DNA of 64,000 nucleotides from Pararhizobium capsulatum DSM 1112 (lineage in GTDB: Bacteria > Pseudomonadota > Alphaproteobacteria > Rhizobiales > Rhizobiaceae). A program made the translations under genes and the position numbers. Below are positions 30,030 through 39,742 of this stretch, in pieces. Below the pieces are notes generated by a model that searched no databases, was not told the DNA's origin, and saw nothing but the letters and a program-made list of their open reading frames with translations. The stretch spans positions 4,125,001 through 4,189,000 of the forward strand of contig NZ_JAUSVF010000001.1 in assembly GCF_030814475.1 (NCBI RefSeq). Reading direction: 5' to 3'. Every line of letters begins with the position of its first letter. Position 1 is the stretch's first letter.

Positions 30030-30671
30030 ATGAAACGCATATCCGCTGTTCTCGCCCTCGCCGCCATCATGGCGCCGTCGATGGCTCTTGCGCATCCCCA
30101 TATCTTTGCGGAAGCGCGTCTGGAGATCGTTTCGGACGACAAACAAGAAATTTCGGAACTGCGCAACGTCTGGCGGTTCGATGAACTGTTTTCGGCAAGC
30201 GTGGTCATGGATTTCGACAAGAACTCCAATGCTGAGCTCGACCCGGACGAGTTGCAGGAGATCGGCCAGACAGTTTTGGATTCCCTGCAGGAATACAATT
30301 ATTACACGACGATCTTCGACAACGGCAAAACCGTGAAGGTCAACAAGCCGGAAAGCATGGTCGCGGACTACAAGGATGGCCAGTTGCTGCTGATGTTTGC
30401 CGTCAAGCCATCGGAAACCATGCCGCTCAAGGGCAAGCTCTCCTTCGGCGTCTATGATCCCACCATGTACACCGCGATCGACTTCCCGACGGACGGGGAC
30501 CTTGCGCCGATCGGCGATCAGATCAACGCTTGCGAACACAAGGTCATCCGCCCTGATCCCGACGAAGTGCTGGCGGAAAACAAATCCAGCCTCACGGATG
30601 CGTTCTTCAACGATCCAACGGGGACCGATATGTCGAAGATGTTCGCGACCAGGATCGAGTTCACATGCTGA
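30030..30671 (+). CDS. DUF1007 periplasmic protein, partner of Ni/Co exporter
   Basis: 213-aa secreted protein of the DUF1007 family. A signal peptide ends in ALAHPH, with cleavage after ALA; the mature N-terminus HPHIF is a conserved candidate metal site. The FDELFSASVVMDFDKNSNAELDPDEL stretch resembles an EF-hand-like acidic loop. DUF1007 genes almost always precede NicO-type nickel/cobalt permeases, as here, with a 7-nt overlap. It probably binds or hands over metal at the periplasmic side (inference). Confidence 0.88.
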   Translation: MKRISAVLALAAIMAPSMALAHPHIFAEARLEIVSDDKQEISELRNVWRFDELFSASVVMDFDKNSNAELDPDELQEIGQTVLDSLQEYNYYTTIFDNGKTVKVNKPESMVADYKDGQLLLMFAVKPSETMPLKGKLSFGVYDPTMYTAIDFPTDGDLAPIGDQINACEHKVIRPDPDEVLAENKSSLTDAFFNDPTGTDMSKMFATRIEFTC

Positions 30672-31666
30672 TTGCGAAAAAACCGATCACCATTGCTCTT
30701 GCAGGCTTTGGCTTGGCTATCATCTGCGTGAACCTCGCCCACGCCCAGTCGCCGCTCGGCATCGGTACGGCGGAACCATCCTTCAATACGTCAGGCCTGT
30801 TCGGCGGCTTCTTTGCCTGGATCAACCGCGAGCAGCAGGGTTTCTACCAAACACTGACATCCGCGCTGAAAGGCATGCGCGACAATCCGTGGCAGCTCTG
30901 GTCGCTGATCGGGCTGTCCTTTGCTTATGGCGTCTTCCATGCCGCTGGCCCCGGCCACGGCAAGGCTGTGATCTCGTCCTACATGATCGCCAATGAAACC
31001 GAACTGAAACGCGGCGTTGTCCTGTCCTTCCTGTCCTCGGTCCTGCAAGGACTTGTCGCCATCCTCCTCGTCGGTGCGGCCTATCTGGTGTTGCGCGGCT
31101 CGTCGATCTCGATGACGCAGGCAACACAATTCCTCGAAACCACGAGCTACGCGCTGATTGCAGCTTTCGGCGGCTGGCTGCTCTATCGCAAGCTGCGTAC
31201 AATGATGGTTCGCGAGCCGGTTCTTGTCCCCGCAATGGCGGGAGATCACGCGCATCACCACGACCATCACCACCATGCAGCAGGCGAGGTTTGTTCGACC
31301 TGCGGTCACGCCCATGCCCCCGATCCATCCATGCTGAAGGGGGATACATTCGACTGGCGCGAGGCGTGGTCGGCAATCGTCGCCGTTGGCTTGCGGCCCT
31401 GTTCCGGCGCTCTGATCGTGCTGAGTTTCGCGCTGCTGAACGGGCTCTATATGGGCGGCGTGCTTTCGGTCTTTGCGATGTCGATCGGAACCGCGATCAC
31501 CGTCTCCATCCTCGCCACCCTGGCCGTCACCGCCAAGGGTTTTGCCGTGCGCTACGCCAGCAATGCAGTAACCGCGACGCGGATCGGCAATGCTATCGAA
31601 ATTTTCGGGGCGCTTCTGGTTCTCGTGCTGGGACTGGTGCTGCTTGGAGCAGCCCTGCAGGCCTGA
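30665..31666 (+). CDS. Nickel/cobalt efflux permease, NicO/RcnA family
   Basis: 333-aa membrane protein. An N-terminal signal-like helix is followed by about six more helices. Family motif FHAAGPGHGKAVISSY (HxxGPGHGK) is at about 99-112, a His-rich cytosolic loop HHHDHHHHAAGEVCSTCGHAH near 197-218 should bind Ni/Co, and the second half has VGLRPCSGALIVLSFAL. It exports Ni2+/Co2+ (family knowledge). No RcnR/NikR regulator is adjacent. Its TGA abuts the convergent gene's stop within TGATCA. Confidence 0.92.
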   Translation: MLIAKKPITIALAGFGLAIICVNLAHAQSPLGIGTAEPSFNTSGLFGGFFAWINREQQGFYQTLTSALKGMRDNPWQLWSLIGLSFAYGVFHAAGPGHGKAVISSYMIANETELKRGVVLSFLSSVLQGLVAILLVGAAYLVLRGSSISMTQATQFLETTSYALIAAFGGWLLYRKLRTMMVREPVLVPAMAGDHAHHHDHHHHAAGEVCSTCGHAHAPDPSMLKGDTFDWREAWSAIVAVGLRPCSGALIVLSFALLNGLYMGGVLSVFAMSIGTAITVSILATLAVTAKGFAVRYASNAVTATRIGNAIEIFGALLVLVLGLVLLGAALQA

Positions 31667-31879
31667 TCAAAGCCCGCGACGACGCTGATATCGCGCTCTC
31701 AGCCAGAAGATCAGGAAAAACGCGAGAACACAGAGCGTTCCGAACGCTGCGGCAAGCCAGGGTGAAAAACCGCCGAGCCAGATCATCGCCTTCGGCAACA
31801 GGAAGAACCCTACGCCGACGACGAGCAGGATAACGGCAGCGGCAATCGCCGGTGAACGTTCCTTGCCATTGTTTTCCAT
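31667..31879 (-). CDS. Small two-helix membrane protein
   Basis: 70-aa hypothetical protein. A polar start (MENNGKERS) is followed by two hydrophobic helices (about 11-28 and 34-56) and a basic tail RARYQRRRG, which predicts both ends in the cytoplasm. No family recognised. The ATG at 31879 follows GGAGACGACGTC; earlier in-frame codons are less likely. Its stop lies directly against the nicO stop. Confidence 0.7.
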   Translation of the reverse strand: MENNGKERSPAIAAAVILLVVGVGFFLLPKAMIWLGGFSPWLAAAFGTLCVLAFFLIFWLRARYQRRRGL

Positions 31880-31973
31880 GACGTCGTCTCCTATCGCCCG
31901 GCGGAACAACCGCGCACGGACTTGCGGGCCTTCGCTAAAGAAAATTGCGCGCGAAAGCCAGTCGCAAACGACA

Positions 31974-31997
31974 AGCGGCCCGATTTAAAGGGCCGCT
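31974..31997 (-). terminator. Terminator hairpin after DUF533 gene
   Basis: AGCGGCCC / GGGCCGCT with an 8-nt AT-rich loop; minus strand continues TTGTCGTTTG. Lies 19 nt after the DUF533 stop. Confidence 0.65.
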
Positions 31998-32015
31998 CAC
32001 CATCAATTGAAAGAA

Positions 32016-32762
32016 CTATGCCCACGGGCCGGAAGGCGCCGGTTGAACGGGCTGAGCCGGAACCTTCGCCGCCGAAACCGTCGCCTCGATATGATCCACC
32101 AGTGCATCGGCAAGGCCGAGGCGACCGGCAAGCTGATCGAGATAACCTCGCTCGGCGCGGCTATCGGGCTCGATTGCGAGACGCGAAGCGGTATAAAGCT
32201 CGACCTTCTCTTCCTCAGTCCTGGCAGAGGCAACGATCGCATCGAGATCGGTCGGTTTGCTGAGTTCCTCGCTCAGGAACTGCTCGGCCTCGGATTCAAG
32301 CCCGGCGAGCTTGACCTTGTCCATAAGGCGCGAACGTTCGGCATCATCGATATGGCCATCGGCCCGGGCGGCTGCGATCATGGCGCGGACGAGGAAAAGA
32401 ACGAAATCATTGCGAACCACGTGCGGTTCCGTGCTGAAGCCGCTATCGGCTGGCGGCGGCAGGAGTTCGGGTTGCGGCCGAGGCTGCGCGGGCTGGGCTG
32501 CCGGCTCGTTGCCCGCCTGGTAATTCTTGTAGGCCTGATAACCAAGACCTGCTATCGCGGCAAGACCGCCAAGCTTCACCGCCGCTCCAGCGACCTCGCG
32601 GCCCGTATCCGTACCGAGCAGCACAGCGGCAAGAGCGCCCGCCTTCCAGGGATTGTCCTTGGCCATCTGGATAGCCTGACCCGCGCGATCCTTCACAGTG
32701 CCGCCGGCACCGGGTACCTGGGAGCCCAGAAATTGATCCAGAAGTTTCTTCGCGTCGAACAT
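32016..32762 (-). CDS. DUF533 (YebE-like) TerB-fold protein
   Basis: 248-aa protein. The N-terminus has FDAKKLLDQFLGSQVPG and a glycine/alanine-rich hydrophobic segment (WKAGALAAVLLGTDTGR to LGGLAAIAGLGYQAYKNY), then a Pro/Gln-rich linker (about 85-105), then a TerB-like all-helical domain with the acidic pair AARADGHIDDAERSRL and REERGYLD-like SRAERGYLDQLAGRLG. E. coli YebE is a stress-induced inner-membrane relative; function is unknown. ATG 32762 is preceded by GAGGGAG. Confidence 0.86.
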   Translation of the reverse strand: MFDAKKLLDQFLGSQVPGAGGTVKDRAGQAIQMAKDNPWKAGALAAVLLGTDTGREVAGAAVKLGGLAAIAGLGYQAYKNYQAGNEPAAQPAQPRPQPELLPPPADSGFSTEPHVVRNDFVLFLVRAMIAAARADGHIDDAERSRLMDKVKLAGLESEAEQFLSEELSKPTDLDAIVASARTEEEKVELYTASRLAIEPDSRAERGYLDQLAGRLGLADALVDHIEATVSAAKVPAQPVQPAPSGPWA

Positions 32763-32853
32763 ATGGGTCTCACTCCCTCGCTGGTTGAAGCCGGTCACGA
32801 CTTTCGTCAGACCGGATTGAGACATAGGAACGTGACGAAGGGAATACAAATAA

Positions 32854-32877
32854 CAGGGCCGCCAAAAGGCGGCCCTG
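32854..32877 (-). terminator. eda terminator
   Basis: Perfect 10-bp stem CAGGGCCGCC / GGCGGCCCTG with a 4-nt loop, 23 nt after the eda stop; on the minus strand TTATTTG follows. Confidence 0.75.
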
Positions 32878-32900
32878 CACGCAAAAAAACTGAAAGAAAA

Positions 32901-33539
32901 TCAACCCTTCAGGGCAAAAGCTTCGGCCGCAAGCCTGGTGATACCGGCCCAGTCGCCCTTGGCAACAAGCTCCTTCGGCGCAACCCACGAGCCGCCGACG
33001 CAGACGACGTTCGGCAGCGACAGATAGTCCTTCGCATTCGACAGCGAAATCCCGCCCGTCGGGCAAAACAGCGTGCCGGCGAGCGGCGACGACAGGGACT
33101 TGAGGTAAGAGGCGCCACCCGCCTGTTCTGCCGGGAAGAACTTCATGACGTCATAGCCTTCTTCGCGCAGGCCCATGACTTCGCTGGCGGTGGCAGCGCC
33201 GGGAAGCAGCGGAATTTCGCTGTCGTTAGCCGCATCGATCAGTTCCTGCGTGGTGCCGGGGCTGACAATGAACTGCGAACCTGCCTTGACTGCCTGCTCA
33301 TACTGCGCGGCGTTGAGGATGGTGCCGGCACCGGCAACAGCACCTTCAACCTGATCGGCAACCGCGCGGAGCGCGTCCAGTGCTGCCGGCGTGCGCAGCG
33401 TGATCTCGATCGCCTTCAGGCCACCGGCAACAAGCGCGCGGGCGAGCGGCACGGCCGTCGCTACATCGTCGATGATGAGAACCGGAACAACCGGCTGCAG
33501 TTTGAGAACGGAAAGGAGTTTGTCGGTCTTCGTGCTCAT
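32901..33539 (-). CDS. eda: 2-dehydro-3-deoxy-6-phosphogluconate aldolase
   Basis: KDPG/KHG aldolase, 212 aa, which cleaves KDPG to pyruvate and glyceraldehyde-3-phosphate in the Entner-Doudoroff pathway, the main hexose route in rhizobia. Active-site E45 (KAIEITLRTP) and Schiff-base K133 (YDVMKFFPAEQ) fall at the same numbers as in the E. coli enzyme; the GAGTIL and FCPTGGIS phosphate motifs are present. GAGAGGCC precedes the ATG. Single gene with its own terminator. Confidence 0.96.
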   Translation of the reverse strand: MSTKTDKLLSVLKLQPVVPVLIIDDVATAVPLARALVAGGLKAIEITLRTPAALDALRAVADQVEGAVAGAGTILNAAQYEQAVKAGSQFIVSPGTTQELIDAANDSEIPLLPGAATASEVMGLREEGYDVMKFFPAEQAGGASYLKSLSSPLAGTLFCPTGGISLSNAKDYLSLPNVVCVGGSWVAPKELVAKGDWAGITRLAAEAFALKG

Positions 33540-33753
33540 GCCGGGCCTCTCAAATTATTTAAACCGATTGAAGTGATGCCGGAATACTCCCCGATGCCTG
33601 CCGTGTCGAGACCCGGGCGGTCATTCCTGCCTTGCAAAAAGATGCAATCTAGGCCGCAACACACGGCTAGAAAACCGGGTTTGCACAATGTGTGCAATTC
33701 GCTAATGTTTATGGAGCCTCGACCAACAAGATCAACCATGCAGGGCAGAATTG

Positions 33754-34227
33754 ATGGCGAAGGAAATAGAGCGGAAGTTTCTGGTGTCCAACGACCGTTG
33801 GCGGCAACAGGCCGATGCCGGGACGCGCCTGAAGCAGGCCTATATCGTCGCCATGGACAGCCGCTCGGTCAGGGTCCGCATTTCCGGCGGACGGCGAGCG
33901 CAGCTCACCACCAAGATTTCCAAGACCGCTCTCGTGCGTGAAGAATTCGAATACGACATCCCCCTGCGCGATGCCGAAGACATGATGCGCCAGGCAATCG
34001 GCATCGTCATCGAAAAGACCCGCTACCGCGTGCCGCTTGCAGGCTTCACCTGGGAAGTCGATGTCTACCACGGCAATCTTTCCGGCCTCGTCGTCGCAGA
34101 AGTGGAAATGACCCGCGAGGACGACAAGCCGACAATACCGGACTGGATCGGGCGCGAAGTGACCGGAAACTATCGCTACTCCAATCACTATCTGGCTATG
34201 GAAGGCCTGCCGCAGCTGACGGCTTAA
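33754..34227 (+). CDS. CYTH-domain phosphohydrolase/adenylate cyclase-like
   Basis: 157-aa single CYTH domain. The ExExK signature reads EIERKF at residues 4-9, followed by the beta-barrel charges RVRISGGRRAQLTTKISK, EEFEYDI, EKTRYRV, WEVDVYHG and VAEVEM. CYTH enzymes use triphosphate substrates with metal; bacterial single-domain ones are mostly inorganic triphosphatases, some class IV cyclases. I favour triphosphatase. ATG 33754 is preferred over the TTG one codon earlier. Confidence 0.9.
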   Translation: MAKEIERKFLVSNDRWRQQADAGTRLKQAYIVAMDSRSVRVRISGGRRAQLTTKISKTALVREEFEYDIPLRDAEDMMRQAIGIVIEKTRYRVPLAGFTWEVDVYHGNLSGLVVAEVEMTREDDKPTIPDWIGREVTGNYRYSNHYLAMEGLPQLTA

Positions 34228-34293
34228 AGCCCGGCCATCATGCCGCAGCCCCGCCGATTGCACGAAACGGCGGAAAGCTGTATTTGACCGGCC

Positions 34294-35253
34294 ATGACCG
34301 ACACGCTCAAGACCACCTGCCCGGAGGCCGCCGCTCCGGAATACGACAGCCCGTTTCTCGTGGCTGCGCTTTATCATTTCGTATCATTCCCGCGTTTTGC
34401 CGATTTCCGCTTGGCCCTGCAGGCAATCTGCGATGAGCACGGCGTCAAGGGCACGCTGCTGATTGCCCATGAGGGCATCAACGGCACGATTGCCGGAACG
34501 GATGCCGGCATTGCCGCCGTTCTCTCCTTCCTGCGCGCCCAGCCGGAATTCGCACGTCTCGAGCATAAGGAAAGCCGCGCCTCCACCATGCCGTTCCTGC
34601 GGATGAAGGTACGGCTGAAGAAGGAAATCGTCACCATGGGCGTCGAAGACATCGATCCCAACAAGGTGGTCGGTACCTATGTCGACCCGAAGGATTGGAA
34701 CGCACTGATCTCCGATCCTGAAACCATCCTCATCGACACTCGCAACGACTACGAGACGGCGATCGGCATCTTCCAGGGCGCGGTCGATCCGCAGACGAAG
34801 ACCTTCCGCGAGTTCCCGGACTGGGTGAAGAACAACACCGGCCTGCACAACAAGCCGAAGATTGCCATGTACTGCACCGGCGGTATCCGCTGCGAAAAGG
34901 CGACCGCCTTCATGAAGGAGCAGGGTTTTGACGAGGTCTATCACCTGAAGGGTGGCATCCTCAAATATCTTGAGCAGGTACCGGAAGAAGAAAGCCTGTG
35001 GGAAGGCGCCTGCTTCGTCTTCGACGACCGCGTATCGGTTACTCATGGCCTGAAGGAGGGCGAGCATACCCTCTGCCACGCCTGCCGCCAGCCGCTGACG
35101 CTGGAAGACCTGAAGTCGCCGCACCACGAAGAAGGCGTGGCCTGCGTCCACTGTTACGAGGAGCGCACTGAAGAGGATCGTCAGCGCTATCGCCAGCGCC
35201 AGCAGCAGATTGAGCTTGCGAAGAAGCGTGGCGAGAAACATCTCGGCAGCTGA
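34294..35253 (+). CDS. trhO: tRNA uridine(34) hydroxylase TrhO (rhodanese)
   Basis: 319-aa YceA/TrhO protein. The N-terminal acylphosphatase-like half ([17 protein letters not shown] to [10 protein letters not shown]) precedes a rhodanese domain with [12 protein letters not shown] and active loop [12 protein letters not shown] (C194, C200), and a C-terminal Zn-ribbon-like tail with CHACRQPL and CVHCYEE. TrhO makes 5-hydroxyuridine at the tRNA wobble base (family knowledge). The highly charged end ([17 protein letters not shown]) is normal. Confidence 0.95.
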   Translation: MTDTLKTTCPEAAAPEYDSPFLVAALYHFVSFPRFADFRLALQAICDEHGVKGTLLIAHEGINGTIAGTDAGIAAVLSFLRAQPEFARLEHKESRASTMPFLRMKVRLKKEIVTMGVEDIDPNKVVGTYVDPKDWNALISDPETILIDTRNDYETAIGIFQGAVDPQTKTFREFPDWVKNNTGLHNKPKIAMYCTGGIRCEKATAFMKEQGFDEVYHLKGGILKYLEQVPEEESLWEGACFVFDDRVSVTHGLKEGEHTLCHACRQPLTLEDLKSPHHEEGVACVHCYEERTEEDRQRYRQRQQQIELAKKRGEKHLGS

Positions 35254-35566
35254 CTCCATCTCCCGAGGGAAAGGACCCTCGTGAGGATTCGGAGGGATGC
35301 CGCGATCTCCCTCTTCTCCCCCGCGGGGAGAAGTGCCGAGCGCATGCGAGGCGATGAGGGGGTCTTCTCGACAAATTCGGTTCCAGCCGCCGCCTTCTCT
35401 CTGCTCGGGAGAAGAGAAACCAGCGGCACGCTTTTCACAAGCAACACCACCTGCTTATTCAGAAATATTCCAATTAAAACAATAATTTTCTATCACAAAA
35501 CCACTCATCGTCGATTTCTGATTTACGTACATCAAAAATTCCTCTAATGCTTCCCGCGGAGAAAAA
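35254..35566. repeat. Intergenic mosaic palindromes and xylR promoter region
   Basis: 313 nt without a gene. The left half holds two related GC-rich palindromes: CTTCTCCCC/GGGGAGAAG (35313-35333) and CTTCTC...GGGAGAAG (about 35394-35415), sharing the core of those at 3010 and 5687. The right half (35450-35545) is strongly AT rich and should contain the xylR-xylBA promoter; a GCGGAGAAAA ribosome site precedes 35567. Confidence 0.55.
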
Positions 35567-36631
35567 ATGCGCCCAACTGTTCATGATATTGCCGCTGCCG
35601 CGGGAGTGAGTCTTGCGACCGTTGACCGGGTTCTGAACCTGCGTCCGGGCGTGCGTAGCGCGACCCGCGAAAAGGTCGAGCAGGCGATCGAGCGCATCGG
35701 CTATATCCGGGACGTTGCAGCGGCCAATCTCGCCAAAAGCCGCGTCTACCCCTTCACCTTCATTCTGCCTTCCGGTGACAATTCCTTCATGCGCGGGCTT
35801 GAAACCGAGATCCGGGCGGCAATGCGTCGCTCCGCCGTCGAGCGAACCGCCATTTCTCTGGTCACGGTCCCACCTTTTGATGTCGAAGCACTCGAAAGGG
35901 CCCTCGACGACGCACGGGCCACCCGTCCCGCCGGCCTAGCAGTCGTTGCCGTGGATTCGCCAATCGTTGCAGCCGCTGTTGGTCGCCTGCACCGCGACGG
36001 AATACCCGCCATAACCCTCGTTTCCGACCTTTCCGTTTCAACCCGTGATCATTTTGCCGGCATTGACAACAGCGCCGCCGGACGCACCGCCGGCAGCCTG
36101 ATGGGCCGTTTTCTTGGCACGCGACCCGGCCCGGTGGTGGTGCTCGCCGGTTCGATGCTGGTGCGCGACCATCGAGATCGCCTCGCCGGTTTCCGTGCCG
36201 TGCTGGAAGCCGACTTCCCGGGAAGGACCATTCTGCCGGTGCTGGAAGGGCATGACGATCCTGCCGAGGCAGAACGGCTGGTGACGGGCGCTTTCGTTGG
36301 CCATCCGGACATCGCTGGTATCTATTCGCTCGGCGCCGGCAATCGCGGCCTGATCGCCGCATTGAAGATGCGCCGGACCGAGGCACCCGTCTGCGTCATT
36401 GCCCATGAACTGACCGCCCACACTCGCAGCGCACTGAAAGACGGCCTGATCGACGCCGTGTTGAACCAGGATGCCGGCCACGAGGTACGATCAGCCATCC
36501 GCGTGCTGAAGGCGAAGGCCGATGGCCAGGCCGTCCTCAGCGCGCAGGAACGCATCCGCATCGACATCTTCCTGAAAGACAACCTGCCCTTCGATGACGC
36601 CGCACCGGCGCCCGAAGGCGACGATATCTAG
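35567..36631 (+). CDS. LacI-family regulator of xylose genes
   Basis: 354-aa LacI-type regulator. The HTH is PTVHDIAAAAGVSLATVDRVLN (residues 3-24) and the sensor domain runs FTFILPSGDNSFMRGLETEI to VCVIAHELTAHTR, closer to the sugar-binding Peripla_BP_4-like type. Its stop is 9 nt before xylB, so it is co-transcribed with xylB-xylA and most likely responds to xylose or xylulose (context inference). Probably autoregulated from the AT-rich upstream region. Confidence 0.9.
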   Translation: MRPTVHDIAAAAGVSLATVDRVLNLRPGVRSATREKVEQAIERIGYIRDVAAANLAKSRVYPFTFILPSGDNSFMRGLETEIRAAMRRSAVERTAISLVTVPPFDVEALERALDDARATRPAGLAVVAVDSPIVAAAVGRLHRDGIPAITLVSDLSVSTRDHFAGIDNSAAGRTAGSLMGRFLGTRPGPVVVLAGSMLVRDHRDRLAGFRAVLEADFPGRTILPVLEGHDDPAEAERLVTGAFVGHPDIAGIYSLGAGNRGLIAALKMRRTEAPVCVIAHELTAHTRSALKDGLIDAVLNQDAGHEVRSAIRVLKAKADGQAVLSAQERIRIDIFLKDNLPFDDAAPAPEGDDI

Positions 36632-36640
36632 GAGAACAGC

Positions 36641-38092
36641 ATGTATCTCGGTCTCGATCTCGGCACATCCGGGGTAAAGGCGCTTCTGATCGATGACGCC
36701 CAGCGCATCGTCGGCTCGGCCGCCGGCGCCATGGACGTCTCGCGACCCCATCCCGGCTGGTCGGAGCAGGATCCCGCCGCCTGGATCCGCGCCACGGAAG
36801 AGGCCGTCGCAGGCCTGAAGGCATCCCATCCCAAGGAACTTGCAGCCGTGCGCGGCATTGGCCTTTCCGGCCATATGCACGGCGCCACGTTGATCGACGC
36901 CGATGATCAGGTGCTGCGCCCCTGCATTCTCTGGAACGACACGCGCAGCTATGCCCAGGCGGCGCGGCTCGATGCCGATCCACAATTCCGCGCGCTGACC
37001 GGCAACATCGTCTTCCCCGGCTTTACGGCCCCGAAACTCGTCTGGGTCGCCGAAAACGAGCCGGACATTTTCGCCAAGGTCGCCAAGGTGCTGCTGCCGA
37101 AGGATTTCCTGCGGCTCTGGCTCACCGGCGAGCATATCTCCGAAATGTCGGATAGCGCCGGCACCTCCTGGCTCGATACCGGCAAGCGCGCATGGTCGGA
37201 CGCCTTGCTTGAGGCGACGGGCATGACTGTCAGCCAGATGCCGTCGCTGGTCGAAGGCACCGAGGTCGGCGGCACGCTGAAGGCCGAGATCGCGGCACGC
37301 TGGGGTATGGGCGCGGGCGTCGTCATTGCCGGCGGCGCCGGTGACAATGCGGCCTCCGCCTGCGGCATGGGTACGATCGGGGAAGGCCACGCTTTCGTCT
37401 CGCTTGGCACATCCGGCGTGCTCTTTGCTGCCAACGCCAGCTACCTGCCAAACCCGGCCAGCGCCGTGCACGCCTTCTGCCACGCGCTCCCCAACACCTG
37501 GCACCAGATGGGCGTCATCCTTTCCGCCACCGACGCCCTCAACTGGCACGCCGGCGTCACCGGCAAGAGTGCAGCTGAGCTGACGGGCGAACTGGGCGAT
37601 ACACTGAAAGCACCGACCAGCGTCACCTTCCTGCCCTATCTTTCCGGCGAACGCACGCCGCACAACGACGCCGCTATCCGCGGCGTCTTTGCCGGCCTCG
37701 GCCATGAAAGCAGCCGCGTGGTGCTGACCCAGGCCGTGCTCGAAGGCGTATCTTTCGCAATCCGCGACAGCCTCGAAGCCCTGAAATCCGCCGGCACGAC
37801 CCTTTCCCGTGTCACGGCGATCGGCGGCGGCTCACGCTCGCGCTACTGGCTGCGATCGATTGCAACGGCGCTGAACCTGCCCGTCGATGTTCCAGCCGAT
37901 GGTGATTTCGGCGCGGCCTTCGGCGCCGCCCGCCTTGGCCTCGTTGCCGCCACCGGCCGCGATTCGCTCACCGTCTTCACCCCGCCGGCAACTGCCGAAA
38001 CCGTGGAACCCGACGCGGCGCTGCGCGATGCCTATGAGACTGCCTACCAGCGTTACAGGCGGCTCTACCCCGCCATTCGCGACGCTTACTGA
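36641..38092 (+). CDS. xylB: Xylulokinase
   Basis: 483-aa FGGY-family kinase phosphorylating D-xylulose to xylulose-5-phosphate. The N-terminal ATPase fold [18 protein letters not shown], substrate motif [13 protein letters not shown], and C-terminal [21 protein letters not shown] are present; catalytic Asp is in [25 protein letters not shown] supplies the ribosome site. It sits between its regulator and xylA. Confidence 0.95.
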   Translation: MYLGLDLGTSGVKALLIDDAQRIVGSAAGAMDVSRPHPGWSEQDPAAWIRATEEAVAGLKASHPKELAAVRGIGLSGHMHGATLIDADDQVLRPCILWNDTRSYAQAARLDADPQFRALTGNIVFPGFTAPKLVWVAENEPDIFAKVAKVLLPKDFLRLWLTGEHISEMSDSAGTSWLDTGKRAWSDALLEATGMTVSQMPSLVEGTEVGGTLKAEIAARWGMGAGVVIAGGAGDNAASACGMGTIGEGHAFVSLGTSGVLFAANASYLPNPASAVHAFCHALPNTWHQMGVILSATDALNWHAGVTGKSAAELTGELGDTLKAPTSVTFLPYLSGERTPHNDAAIRGVFAGLGHESSRVVLTQAVLEGVSFAIRDSLEALKSAGTTLSRVTAIGGGSRSRYWLRSIATALNLPVDVPADGDFGAAFGAARLGLVAATGRDSLTVFTPPATAETVEPDAALRDAYETAYQRYRRLYPAIRDAY

Positions 38093-38124
38093 TCCCCATT
38101 CAAAGACCAACACAGGAGACACCC

Positions 38125-39432
38125 ATGAGCACCGGTTTCTTTGGCGATATCACCAAGATCAAATATGAAGGCCCTGATAGCACCAACCCGCTGGCCTTCC
38201 GCCACTACAATCCCGATGAAGTGATCCTCGGCAAGCGCATGGAAGATCATCTGCGCTTCGCCGTCGCCTACTGGCACACCTTCGTCTGGCCGGGCGGAGA
38301 CCCCTTCGGCGGTCAGACCTTCGAGCGTCCGTGGTTCGAAGACAGCATGAAGGCTGCCAAGCTGAAGGCCGACGTCGCCTTCGAATTCTTCCAGCTGCTC
38401 GGCACACCCTACTACTGCTTCCACGACGCCGACGTTCGCCCGGAAGGCAAGAATTTCGCCGAAAATACCAAGAACCTCAACGAAATCGTCGATTATTTCG
38501 CCAAGAAACAGTCCGAGACCGGCGTCAAGCTGCTCTGGGGCACGGCAAACCTGTTCTCGCATCGCCGCTACATGTCGGGTGCCGCCACCAACCCCGATCC
38601 GGACGTCTTCGCCTTTGCCGCAGCGACCGTGAAGACCTGCATGGACGCCACCCAGCGCCTGGGCGGTGAAAACTACGTGCTCTGGGGTGGCCGCGAAGGC
38701 TACGAGACCCTCCTGAACACCAACCTGAAGCAGGAACTCGACCAGCTTGGCCGCTTCGTCAACATGGTGGTCGAATACAAGCACAAGATCGGCTTCAAGG
38801 GCGCGATCCTGATCGAGCCGAAGCCGCAGGAGCCAACCAAGCACCAGTACGACTACGACGTCGCGACGGTCTATGGCTTCCTCAAGAACTACGGCCTCGA
38901 AAACGAAGTGAAGGTCAATATCGAGCAGGGCCACGCCATCCTCGCCGGCCATTCCTTCGAGCACGAGCTGTCGCTTGCCAATGCGCTCGGCATCTTCGGC
39001 TCGATCGACATGAACCGCAACGACTACCAGTCGGGCTGGGATACCGACCAGTTCCCGAACAATGTCCCGGAAATGGCGCTTGCCTTCTATCAGGTCCTCG
39101 CAGGCGGCGGCTTCACCACCGGCGGCACCAACTTCGACGCCAAGCTGCGCCGTCAGTCGATCGACCCGGCAGACCTGCTGATCGGTCACATCGGCGGCAT
39201 GGATTGCTGCGCTCGTGGCCTGAAGGCTGCGGCGAAGATGATTGAGGACAAGGCGCTCTCCGGCCCGCTCGACGCCCGCTATGCCGGCTGGAAGACCGCT
39301 GAAGGCCAGAAGCGCCTCACCAGCATGTCGCTGGATGATCTTGCCTCTTACGTCGAACAGAACGACCTGAACCCGAAGCCACGCTCGGGCCAGCAGGAAC
39401 TGCTCGAAAACATCGTAAACCGTTACGTCTGA
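38125..39432 (+). CDS. xylA: Xylose isomerase
   Basis: 435-aa class II xylose isomerase converting D-xylose to D-xylulose. Catalytic H100 lies in [12 protein letters not shown]; metal ligands follow in [33 protein letters not shown] and [33 protein letters not shown] is the class II insertion motif. It is 32 nt after xylB and ends the operon at a strong terminator. The xylose importer xylFGH is not adjacent, though the sugar ABC system at 42.5-46.3 kb is of the same broad class. Confidence 0.97.
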   Translation: MSTGFFGDITKIKYEGPDSTNPLAFRHYNPDEVILGKRMEDHLRFAVAYWHTFVWPGGDPFGGQTFERPWFEDSMKAAKLKADVAFEFFQLLGTPYYCFHDADVRPEGKNFAENTKNLNEIVDYFAKKQSETGVKLLWGTANLFSHRRYMSGAATNPDPDVFAFAAATVKTCMDATQRLGGENYVLWGGREGYETLLNTNLKQELDQLGRFVNMVVEYKHKIGFKGAILIEPKPQEPTKHQYDYDVATVYGFLKNYGLENEVKVNIEQGHAILAGHSFEHELSLANALGIFGSIDMNRNDYQSGWDTDQFPNNVPEMALAFYQVLAGGGFTTGGTNFDAKLRRQSIDPADLLIGHIGGMDCCARGLKAAAKMIEDKALSGPLDARYAGWKTAEGQKRLTSMSLDDLASYVEQNDLNPKPRSGQQELLENIVNRYV

Positions 39433-39450
39433 GGGCGGCTCGACACTTCC

Positions 39451-39474
39451 AAGGGGCGCTTCGGCGCCCCTTTT
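39451..39474 (+). terminator. xylA intrinsic terminator
   Basis: AAGGGGCGC / GCGCCCCTT stem with a TTCG tetraloop and TTTT, 18 nt after the xylA stop. Confidence 0.92.
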
Positions 39475-39742
39475 GCGTAGAGCACCCTTGAGCCATCTCA
39501 GAATTGAGACAATCAGAAGTGCGACATTTTGCCGACGCCGTCACAAGAAGTCATCTACAAGAACTAAAATTCATAATAAAAACAATATTATAAACATCAA
39601 CGCCCAATATCCGGCCGAAGTTTTATTCAGCCATTCTTAACTATGAAAATCTAACACTGCCTCCAAATCGCGTGCCTTTCCTGCCGACATGACGTCGAAG
39701 CTGCAGCCCGCATGTTTCTCTCAGATGTCAAAGGATGGCAGC
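39475..39742 (+). promoter_or_regulatory. AT-rich promoter region of the globin chemoreceptor
   Basis: 268 nt, markedly AT rich between 39540 and 39660, ending with AAGGA seven nt before the ATG at 39743. No open frame. No single promoter pair stands out. Confidence 0.45.

Noticed and set aside
32007..33941. 644-codon plus-strand frame
   Set aside because: Antisense to DUF533 and eda, crossing their terminators and running into the CYTH gene in another frame; both real genes have catalytic or family motifs.
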